Source: an uncultured Polyangiaceae bacterium (GTDB taxonomy: Bacteria > Myxococcota_A > Polyangia > Polyangiales > Houyiibacteriaceae). Taken from it: 7,395 nucleotides of DNA. Of the stretch, positions 1 to 5,606 are shown one piece after another (position 1 is the stretch's first letter; each line of letters begins with the position of its first letter). The stretch spans positions 1 through 7,395 of the forward strand of contig CAMYJN010000104.1 of the NCBI GenBank assembly GCA_947258625.1, in the 5' to 3' direction. The position numbers and the translations under genes were made by a program. A model generated the notes under the pieces. The model had not been told where the DNA came from. It ran no database searches and saw only the letters and a list, made by a program, of their open reading frames with translations.

Positions 1-137
1 CCGAGGAGCTCGACCACCTGCGCTACGTCTGCATGGTCGACGACTCACGGGCCCGCACCGAATTGGGGTACGAGCCCGTGCACTCGATCAGCCGCGTCCT
101 TCGGGACGTCCGGCGGCTACGCTACCAGCTGGCCTAG
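1..137 (+). CDS. NAD-dependent epimerase/dehydratase (extended SDR), C-terminal fragment
   Basis: Only the last 44 codons are inside the window, read from base 3 to the TAG at 135-137. The peptide contains LRYVCMVDDSRARTELGYEP, which matches the tail of extended short-chain dehydrogenases: a small basic stretch of the type D-x-S-R-A-x-x-E-L-G-[FY]-x-P, which in this family follows the substrate-binding lobe and is followed by a terminal helix (here SRVLRDVRRLRYQ). The family oxidises, reduces or epimerises nucleotide sugars or related substrates with NAD(P). The Rossmann fold and the YxxxK catalytic site lie outside the window, so substrate and activity cannot be judged. Its stop codon overlaps the stop codon of the convergent lipoprotein gene by 4 bp. 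The family call is fairly sure; a more exact function is not possible. Confidence 0.72.
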   Translation, partial: EELDHLRYVCMVDDSRARTELGYEPVHSISRVLRDVRRLRYQLA

Positions 138-1075
138 CGGCACTTGCCGTCAATGCAGTTTTCCCCATCGGGGCAGTCCGATTGGACGCGGCAGTCGCTC
201 TGGAGCTCGCTTTCGGCGTAGCAGAGGTTGTCGGGTCCACAGAGCGGGACCTGACCGTCGCGCGAGGTGCAGATCAAGTCGGGCTCGGGGGCGGTGATGT
301 CGCACTCGGTGCGGCAGAGTCCTTCCACACAGATGCTGCCGTCGCAGTCGGCATCGGTGCGGCAGTACGGGGTGGGCGCAGCAGGGTCGGGGCTCGTGCG
401 CGGCCGGCAGAAGCCCTCGGCGTCGCAAACCTCGATCGCGTCGTTGCAGCCTTCGTCGCAGCGGCGGAGGCAGGTTCCTTCGACGCAGTTAGTGGAGAGG
501 TCCGGGCATTCGCTGCTGTCGATGCACTGACCGGCGATTGGCTGGCAGAGGCTTGCCTCACAGGCGGTACCGCCGGGGCAAATCGTGTCCGGGCCGCAGA
601 GCAGGCGGCATCGGTTGTTGGCGCAGGTGAACCCGGCCGCGCACTGGGAATCGAACTGGCAGGTTTCGGCGACCGCGGTGCAGAGGTTCTCGAGACAAAG
701 CTCGCCGCCAGGGCAATCGCCGTCGGCGAGGCAGTTGCCCGCGGTGGCCGGCCGGCAGCTGTCGCGGAAATCACACTCGAAGCCCGACGCGCAGTCGGGG
801 TCGGCGCGGCATTCGGCGACGGCTGGGATGTAGCAGCCGCCGTCAGCGCGGTCGCAATAGCTGCCCACCGGACAATCACCGTCGGTGAGACAGATTCCGA
901 AATCGTAGCCGATGCAACTGTTCGCCTGCGGATCGCAGTACGTGTCGGAGGGACAATCGAAGTCGCTCTGGCAGGAGACCTGAACTTCGCGCTCCACCGG
1001 CCCGGAGCCATAGATGGGGCAGCCGGTGAGGAGCAGCAGAAACGGAAGGAAAGAGACTGCGCGTGAATGGGCCAT
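134..1075 (-). CDS. Cysteine-rich repeat lipoprotein (Dickkopf-N/EB-like modules)
   Basis: This is a 313-residue predicted secreted lipoprotein. Residues 1-18 form a signal peptide (Arg5, then a hydrophobic core VSFLPFLLLL) ending in the lipobox LLTGC with Cys19 as the lipidation site. The mature part is a series of about ten modules of roughly 25-30 residues, pattern C-x5-C-x5-C-x4-6-C, for example C-LADGD-C-PGGEL-C-LENL-C at 115-132 and C-RVQSD-C-PDGEN-C-IDGK-C at 295-312. I count 45 cysteines including Cys19, leaving an even 44, as expected if all pair as disulfides outside the cytoplasm. Acidic residues (D-x-D-C) precede the second cysteine in many modules. Such proteins are common and mostly uncharacterised in Myxococcota and Bradymonadota; adhesion or structural surface roles are guesses. 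The ATG at 1075 is supported by GGAGG just upstream and by the signal peptide starting there. Possibly co-transcribed with trmL, 45 bp upstream. Confidence 0.9.
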   Translation of the reverse strand: MAHSRAVSFLPFLLLLTGCPIYGSGPVEREVQVSCQSDFDCPSDTYCDPQANSCIGYDFGICLTDGDCPVGSYCDRADGGCYIPAVAECRADPDCASGFECDFRDSCRPATAGNCLADGDCPGGELCLENLCTAVAETCQFDSQCAAGFTCANNRCRLLCGPDTICPGGTACEASLCQPIAGQCIDSSECPDLSTNCVEGTCLRRCDEGCNDAIEVCDAEGFCRPRTSPDPAAPTPYCRTDADCDGSICVEGLCRTECDITAPEPDLICTSRDGQVPLCGPDNLCYAESELQSDCRVQSDCPDGENCIDGKCR

Positions 1076-1078
1076 GAA

Positions 1079-1083
1079 CCTCC
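1079..1083 (-). promoter_or_regulatory. Ribosome binding site of the Cys-rich lipoprotein gene
   Basis: GGAGG on the minus strand lies 3 nt before the ATG at 1075. The spacing is shorter than the usual 5-9 nt, but this is the clearest Shine-Dalgarno sequence in the window and it fixes the start that gives an intact signal peptide. Confidence 0.6.
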
Positions 1084-1120
1084 GACGCGCCCCGAACGGC
1101 AGTATTCAAGGCCCTGCTGG

Positions 1121-1630
1121 CTAGCCCAGAAAGGTGTCCTCGAAGGCCCGGTTTTGGCGCAATGCCTCGTACAAAACGATGGCCACGGCGTTGCTCAGGT
1201 TGAGGCTTCGGACGGCGCCGATGGTGGGGATGGCCCAGACATTTTGCCGGTCTTCGAGCAGCTCGTGCGGCAGCCCCACCGACTCCCGGCCGAACACCAG
1301 CGCGTCGCCGGGCTCGAAGGCCGTTTCCAGATAGGAACGAGAGGCGGTGGCAGAAAACAAATGAATTCGGCGCTGTGGATCGGATTCCTCGAATGCCTCG
1401 AACGATTCATGGCGGTGGATCTCCACCAGATCCCAGTAGTCGAGGCCCGCGCGGCGGACCGAGTGCTCATCGATCTGAAAGCCAAGCGGCCCCACCAGGT
1501 GCAGCGGCGACTGGGTGGCTCCGCAGGTCCGGGCGATCGCGCCAGTGTTGGGCGGAATCTCGGGCTCGACCAGGACCACGTGGAATGGGCTGGTCGTCGG
1601 CGAGGCGCGGAGCTTGAGGCCTTGGGGCAT
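1121..1630 (-). CDS. trmL: tRNA (cytidine(34)-2'-O)-methyltransferase TrmL (SPOUT family)
   Basis: TrmL methylates the ribose of the wobble nucleotide (C34 or cmnm5U34) in leucine tRNAs using S-adenosylmethionine, improving decoding. From the chosen start the protein is 169 residues, close to the roughly 155-160 of E. coli TrmL. All three SPOUT signatures are present: EPEIPPNTGAIART near 22-35, FGRESVGLP near 113-121, and IPTIGAVRSLNLSNAVAIV near 134-152, which builds the trefoil knot and SAM site. RRAGLDYWDL (59-68) is also typical of TrmL rather than TrmH. In-frame ATGs exist at 1660 and 1699, but the latter would run far into the divergent gene at 1659; the ATG at 1630 fits family length best, although no strong Shine-Dalgarno is visible for any of the three. 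It probably leads a two-gene unit with the lipoprotein downstream. Function is confident; the start is moderately so. Confidence 0.93.
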   Translation of the reverse strand: MPQGLKLRASPTTSPFHVVLVEPEIPPNTGAIARTCGATQSPLHLVGPLGFQIDEHSVRRAGLDYWDLVEIHRHESFEAFEESDPQRRIHLFSATASRSYLETAFEPGDALVFGRESVGLPHELLEDRQNVWAIPTIGAVRSLNLSNAVAIVLYEALRQNRAFEDTFLG

Positions 1631-1645
1631 GCCGGTTCTTACGAT

Positions 1646-1651
1646 AGAGGG
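1646..1651 (+). promoter_or_regulatory. Ribosome binding site of the AMMECR1-like gene
   Basis: AGAGGG lies 7 nt before the ATG at 1659. It decides the start: the longer frame opening at 1515 would add 48 residues antisense to conserved trmL codons and would bury the N-terminal membrane segment. Confidence 0.55.
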
Positions 1652-1658
1652 TAGCGGC

Positions 1659-2621
1659 ATGGCAAAGCGGAGTTGGTTGTTGGCGATCCTGGGAGTCATC
1701 GGGGCTCTGCTGCTTTGGCGTCAAAGTCGGCCGGAGGCGTCTGCTGCTTTGCGCCAATGGGCTAACGTCGCGGCCCTGGTGGCGCCACCGGTCGGTCTGG
1801 ACTGGGATCGGATCGATGCCTATCCCGAGGTGCAGGAAGCGGTGAAGGGCAGTGATCCGGTTCGATTGCGGGAGGCACTTGAAGCAGCCGGGCTTCAGGG
1901 TCTCTGGGTCGGCGTGTCGGTTGGGCTGTCTTCGGGTGGGGATCTTCCCTTGGCGAAACGTTTCGCGGCCGGCGCCGTGGTACGCGGGTTTCGGGGAGCC
2001 GTGCTCACGACTCGGGGGCTTCTCTACGTCGTCGACGAGACCACGTGGCCGGTGGTCATTTCGGATCGGGTTCTCGCTCGCGTCGCGCGCCGGATTCTCG
2101 AAGGGAGTGCGCCGCCGCCGATGGACGCGTTTCCCAAAGAGCTGACCGAGGAGCAAGCGGTCGAGGTGTTGATCGTGCTGAGCGGCGGAACGGGTCCACG
2201 GCTGTGGCGATCGGCGCGTGCGCACTCGATTGCCGAGGGGCTGATCACCGCATCGCTCGCGGCGCGGGAACGCTGGGAGGAGCGGGCAGAGACGATGGGC
2301 GGACCGCTCGGCGAGCGTCTCGATCAGCTCGACGTCGAGGTCGCGTTCCTGTTTGACGACGGCACCTTTGACCCGAGGGCCATTTCTCTCATCGACGCGC
2401 TCGTCAAGCCGCAACACGGCGTGGCTTACGAGCAGCCGGCTCGCTGGCGTTATCTGCTACCTCGCGCGACCCACAGGTTGGACAGCCCGACCGATGCCTA
2501 CAAGCAGCTATTCCGAGACAACGGCCTTCCCGAGGACAGCTTCGGCCGTCGAGACCTGCGCCTCTATCGCGTCCGGATGCAGACGGTGTCGATCGATCAA
2601 GGCTCGACCGGTTCGAGGTGA
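1659..2621 (+). CDS. Membrane-anchored protein with AMMECR1-like C-terminal region
   Basis: This 320-residue protein begins MAKRSW followed by a hydrophobic segment (about 6-20, LLAILGVIGALLLW) that should act as an uncleaved signal anchor, with the rest likely periplasmic; no lipobox cysteine is present. The middle (about 100-150) holds AGAVVRGFRGAVLTTRGLLYVV. The C-terminal part (about 180-310) shows features I associate with AMMECR1: a helix SIAEGLITASLAARERW, then LDQLDVEVAFLF like the 'L-x-I-E-V-S-V-L' strand, HGVAYEQPARWRYLLP like 'G-L-x-V-x-x-G-x-x-x-x-L-L-P', then YKQLFRDNGLPEDSF and LRLYRVR like the family's 'C-x-K-A-G-L-P-x-x-x-W ... L-Y-R-F'. The classic AMMECR1 core cysteine is absent. 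The biochemical role of AMMECR1 proteins is poorly defined, so no function is given. The gene diverges from trmL by 28 bp and its last 25 bp overlap the end of the convergent kinase. The gene is sure; the family link is tentative. Confidence 0.85.
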   Translation: MAKRSWLLAILGVIGALLLWRQSRPEASAALRQWANVAALVAPPVGLDWDRIDAYPEVQEAVKGSDPVRLREALEAAGLQGLWVGVSVGLSSGGDLPLAKRFAAGAVVRGFRGAVLTTRGLLYVVDETTWPVVISDRVLARVARRILEGSAPPPMDAFPKELTEEQAVEVLIVLSGGTGPRLWRSARAHSIAEGLITASLAARERWEERAETMGGPLGERLDQLDVEVAFLFDDGTFDPRAISLIDALVKPQHGVAYEQPARWRYLLPRATHRLDSPTDAYKQLFRDNGLPEDSFGRRDLRLYRVRMQTVSIDQGSTGSR

Positions 2622-4732
2622 GCGGGCGAGCCGGTCTGCTCCGGTGCAGGATCGACGATCTCTTCCGCCTCGAACGTGTCGAGCGTCGCGTCGCCTTCGG
2701 CAGGGAGCAAGATCACCAAGGTCGTGCCAAACCCTTCACGGCTGCGGACGTCGATACGGCCGCCCGCTTCGGAGATGATTCGTTGGGAGATGGCCAGCCC
2801 AAGGCCGGTGCCTTGCTGTTTCGTCGTCACGAAAGGGACGAACAGGTTGGCGAGCAGGCCGGGTGCGATTCCGGGGCCCGTGTCACGCACGCTGATTTGC
2901 ACCCAGCGCCGGGCTCCGCCGCCGAGGCGAAAGCTGTCCTGATTGCGCGTTTCGACGAAGATGTCGCCGCCGCCCGTCATCGCCTGCACCGCGTTCTGAA
3001 CGAGGTTGATCAGGACCTGTCGGAGGTGCTCGATGTCGATGCGCACTCGCGGCAAGTCCTGCGCCATCTCGACGTGCAGCGTCACGTCGACCGAGTCGCA
3101 TTCGGGGCGGAGAAACTGCAGCGTCAGCTCGACGGCTGCGTTGACGTGAATCGGCTCGGGGTCACTGTGGGCAGGCCGCGCGTAGTCCAAGAATGAGCTG
3201 ACGACTCGATTCAGCCGATCGACCTCATCGACGATGATGTCGAGGAATTCCCCGCCATCTTCGGGTGGCGCGGAGGTTTCGGTCAGGTACTGGGCGCTGG
3301 CCTTGATCGACCCCAGCGGATTTCGAATTTCGTGGGCCAGCCCGGCCGCCATTTCGCCGAGCGCGGCAAGCCGGTCCTTTTCCTTCATCTGCTGATAGAC
3401 CTGCGAGTTCTCGATGGTGACGGCGACCTGGTTGGCCAAGCCGGCCAGCAGCTGCACCTCTTCGCGCGAGAAGGCGTCTCTCAGCCGGTCGTCCCTGAGG
3501 GCGATGAAGCCATACAGCTCCCCGGACTCGCCGCGGAGGCCGAGGCAGACGGAGGCCTGAAGCGCACGCATCGTGACCGCGATGTCGTGCGCGGTTTCGG
3601 CCTCCCGGTCGTCGCCGACCAGCCTGCGCTCTTCGAGCTCGCGTTCCGCATTCTCGAGGACCGACGTGCCGATCTTCGAGAGTCGATCGAGGAGCGGCCG
3701 TGCAGGCGCCATTTCGACCCGCTCGGTGGGCTTGGGGCCAAAGTGGTTCTTGAGCTTGAAGACGCGCGCATCTGGCCCGAGCAGGTAGAGCGCGCCCTGG
3801 GTGAATCGAGGCGACGCATCGAGCCCGTCGATCAGGACTCGTCCGAGCTCGTCGACGTCGAGGATGTGCGCGATCGACCTTCGGAGCGCCAGGATGGTTC
3901 GCTCGAGCTCGAAGCGTTCGTGGAAGAACACCTGAGAAATCCATTCCTGCACCTTGGTTCGAACAGGGTCGAAGAGAATGAGCACGACGAACGCCGACAC
4001 GACGACGTGGAGGAAAAGCTGCTCTCCCGAAACCAGGCGCATCAGCCACAAGATCAGAGCCAACACGAACGCCAGCGCGGTCAGGACGCCCAGGCGCCCG
4101 GCGAGCTCATAGAGGTCGAATAGGCGATAGTGGGTGATCGACTGCGAGAGCGCGTACAGGAAGACGAGAATCAGGATCGTGCCAACCGGCGGGATGTCGA
4201 GACCGACGTACGGGAGATACTCGATCAAAGTGAAGAGACCGCCGAAGCCGCCGACCAACGCGATGTAGCGCAGACGCGCGCCCTCGACGCGCGAGTCGGT
4301 CTCGAAACCGAGCTTGTAAAGGTAGCCGAGGGCCAGCGAGAGGAAGACCGTCGCGTAGAGGAGCAGGCCTCCGACAACGACCGCGTGATCGTAAAACGGC
4401 GTCAGCATCGCGCCGAGTAGGACCACCGCGGCGACCACCGAGGCGCGCTTGAGAAAACGCGTGCGGCCGGTCTCGCCCGGCGCATAGACGCTGAAGAAGC
4501 GCACCGCCGCGAGCGGGAGCAAAACGCCGCAGATCAAATTGAAGCGCTCCCAGAACGGCACTCGGCCGACGACGCCGAGCACGAAGGTGCTCACGTACCA
4601 GAGACCCGTGTTCGTGGCGAGGATGCCAAAGAGCCATCGGTCGCGTTGCCGGTGGGTGCGCAAAAGGACGCTCGCCGCAAGCGCAAAGCACAAAAGCGCG
4701 GCGATGAACGAGGTTTGGGTCCGTGCGTCCAC
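2597..4732 (-). CDS. Multi-pass membrane sensor histidine kinase with GAF domain (PrsK-like architecture)
   Basis: This 711-residue protein would sense a signal at the membrane and phosphorylate a response regulator. Residues 1-255 contain about nine hydrophobic helices (near 8-25, 33-55, 64-83, 97-113, 117-139, 155-175, 182-200, 213-233, 237-255), followed by DPVRTKVQEW and FFHERFELER, an arrangement seen in 7TM-type and PrsK-like kinases. A GAF-like domain spans about 275-445 (GALYLLGPDA; ASVCLGLRGE; YGFIALRDDRL). The kinase core is complete: H box LAHEIRNPLGSIK with His467; N box NLVQNAV with Asn580; G1 box DTGPGI from Asp617; F box around FVPFVTTK; G2 box GTGLGLAIS at 641-649. A 40-residue acidic, proline-rich tail follows. 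The start is a GTG at 4732; no in-frame ATG lies upstream before the neighbouring gene, and the first internal Met (109) would delete several helices. No Shine-Dalgarno is seen. No partner regulator gene is adjacent. Homology to a kinase is certain; the signal is unknown. Confidence 0.94.
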   Translation of the reverse strand: MDARTQTSFIAALLCFALAASVLLRTHRQRDRWLFGILATNTGLWYVSTFVLGVVGRVPFWERFNLICGVLLPLAAVRFFSVYAPGETGRTRFLKRASVVAAVVLLGAMLTPFYDHAVVVGGLLLYATVFLSLALGYLYKLGFETDSRVEGARLRYIALVGGFGGLFTLIEYLPYVGLDIPPVGTILILVFLYALSQSITHYRLFDLYELAGRLGVLTALAFVLALILWLMRLVSGEQLFLHVVVSAFVVLILFDPVRTKVQEWISQVFFHERFELERTILALRRSIAHILDVDELGRVLIDGLDASPRFTQGALYLLGPDARVFKLKNHFGPKPTERVEMAPARPLLDRLSKIGTSVLENAERELEERRLVGDDREAETAHDIAVTMRALQASVCLGLRGESGELYGFIALRDDRLRDAFSREEVQLLAGLANQVAVTIENSQVYQQMKEKDRLAALGEMAAGLAHEIRNPLGSIKASAQYLTETSAPPEDGGEFLDIIVDEVDRLNRVVSSFLDYARPAHSDPEPIHVNAAVELTLQFLRPECDSVDVTLHVEMAQDLPRVRIDIEHLRQVLINLVQNAVQAMTGGGDIFVETRNQDSFRLGGGARRWVQISVRDTGPGIAPGLLANLFVPFVTTKQQGTGLGLAISQRIISEAGGRIDVRSREGFGTTLVILLPAEGDATLDTFEAEEIVDPAPEQTGSPAHLEPVEP

Positions 4733-4768
4733 GGCCGAAGCGTAACAGCTCCCCTGGGCCTGGTCAGT

Positions 4769-4777
4769 TGCTAGACT
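4769..4777 (+). promoter_or_regulatory. Candidate extended -10 promoter for the homocysteine methyltransferase gene
   Basis: TG-C-TAGACT reads as an extended -10 element: TAGACT matches TATAAT at four of six positions and is preceded by TGn. No recognisable -35 sits about 17 bp upstream, which is tolerated by extended -10 promoters. Transcription starting about 7 bp downstream would begin around 4784, only about 4 nt before the ATG at 4788, consistent with the missing Shine-Dalgarno and a nearly leaderless message. This is pattern matching only. Confidence 0.35.
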
Positions 4778-4787
4778 GCGCCCTGCA

Positions 4788-5606
4788 ATGACGTTGCAGA
4801 TCCTCGATGGGGCGATCGGGACCGAGTTGGCTTCACGCGGCCTGACGCTCGACGCGCCAACGTGGAGCGCTCGGGCGATTCATCAGGCGCCAAAGCTGCT
4901 GGCCGAGGTGCACGCAGCCTACGCGGAGGCAGGCGTGACGTTCCACACCGCCAATACATTTCGGACGCAGCCTCGCGCGTTTGGCGATGGCTGGCGCGTC
5001 GCGCTGATCGACGCGGTTCGGATCGCGCGTGATGCCGTTGGGCCGGGGCAGACCGTGCTCGGGAGCATGGCGCCGGTCGAGGATTGCTATCGACCGGACC
5101 TGAGCCCGGGGAAGGAGGCCCGGACGGAGCATCGTCAGGTCGCCGCCGCGCTTGCAGACGCGGGGTGCGATATCTTGCTCTGCGAGACCTTTGCCCATGC
5201 GGAAGAAGCGCTCGTCGCCGCGGAAGAGGCGATGGCGACCGGTGTGCCTGTCTGGCTGTCTTTGACCGCCGGGCCGTTCGGCGAGCTGCGGACGCCAGAG
5301 GAGCTGGCGTCGATCGGGAAGGACGCGGCGTCGATCGGCATCGACCGGCTTCTGGTGAACTGTATCGCCGCGACGCGAAGCGCAGCGTACGTCGACGCGG
5401 TCGCGGCGCTTGGCGTTCCGACGGGTGTGTACGCGAACGCCGGCCGTGAGGACGAGCCGCTTGGTTGGGGTGCGACGAGCCCGGCCGCCGCGGATGCCTA
5501 TGCGGCGCTTGCCGAACGATGGAAGGAGGCCGGGGCGTCGGTCATTGGAGGCTGCTGCGGAACCGGGCCGCTGCACATCCAAGCGCTGGCCGATCGCTTT
5601 TCTTAG
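4788..5606 (+). CDS. Homocysteine S-methyltransferase family protein (zinc-dependent, MmuM/BHMT-like)
   Basis: This is a predicted cytoplasmic enzyme that would transfer a methyl group to homocysteine (or a related thiol) to make methionine, probably from S-methylmethionine, betaine or a similar donor. The 272 residues form a single (beta/alpha)8 barrel, shorter than E. coli MmuM (about 310). N-terminal ILDGAIGTELASRG (5-18) matches the family's L-D-G-x-x-x-T-E-L; AGVTFHTANTFR (48-59) follows. The three zinc ligands are visible: Cys192 in LLVNCIA, and Cys256-Cys257 in IGGCCGTGP. LLCETFAHAEEA (130-141) is also typical. There is no cobalamin-binding or folate-binding domain, so it is not MetH; the methyl donor cannot be told from sequence. 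The ATG at 4788 has no Shine-Dalgarno. The gene lies divergent from one kinase (55 bp gap) and convergent with the other (4 bp stop overlap). Confidence 0.92.
   Translation: MTLQILDGAIGTELASRGLTLDAPTWSARAIHQAPKLLAEVHAAYAEAGVTFHTANTFRTQPRAFGDGWRVALIDAVRIARDAVGPGQTVLGSMAPVEDCYRPDLSPGKEARTEHRQVAAALADAGCDILLCETFAHAEEALVAAEEAMATGVPVWLSLTAGPFGELRTPEELASIGKDAASIGIDRLLVNCIAATRSAAYVDAVAALGVPTGVYANAGREDEPLGWGATSPAAADAYAALAERWKEAGASVIGGCCGTGPLHIQALADRFS

Noticed and set aside
182..1066. A 294-codon open frame on the + strand opposite the Cys-rich lipoprotein
   Set aside because: It is a shadow frame created by GC-rich codon use: the peptide is low-complexity Ala/Val/Gly, has no recognisable domain, and the opposite strand has a signal peptide, a Shine-Dalgarno sequence and a regular cysteine repeat.
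1119..1126. GGCTAGCC palindrome containing the trmL stop codon
   Set aside because: Eight-base palindromes are expected by chance in this much GC-rich sequence and nothing nearby supports a site.
1515..1658. N-terminal extension of the AMMECR1-like protein from the ATG at 1515
   Set aside because: It would run antisense through conserved trmL codons, while the ATG at 1659 has AGAGGG at good spacing and directly begins a membrane anchor.
1467..2417. A 316-codon open frame on the minus strand across trmL and the AMMECR1-like gene
   Set aside because: It is antisense to conserved-looking + strand sequence and overlaps trmL codons in another frame; its Arg/Pro/His-rich composition is typical of shadow frames.
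2603..2617. Small inverted repeat CTCGA-CCGGT-TCGAG inside the 25-bp convergent overlap, considered as a bidirectional terminator
   Set aside because: The arms are only 5 bp and no T-run follows on either strand; it also lies in coding sequence of both genes.
3332..4123. A 263-codon open frame on the + strand inside the membrane kinase
   Set aside because: It is fully antisense to the GAF and membrane regions of a clear kinase; its charged composition mirrors the kinase codons and shows no independent motif.
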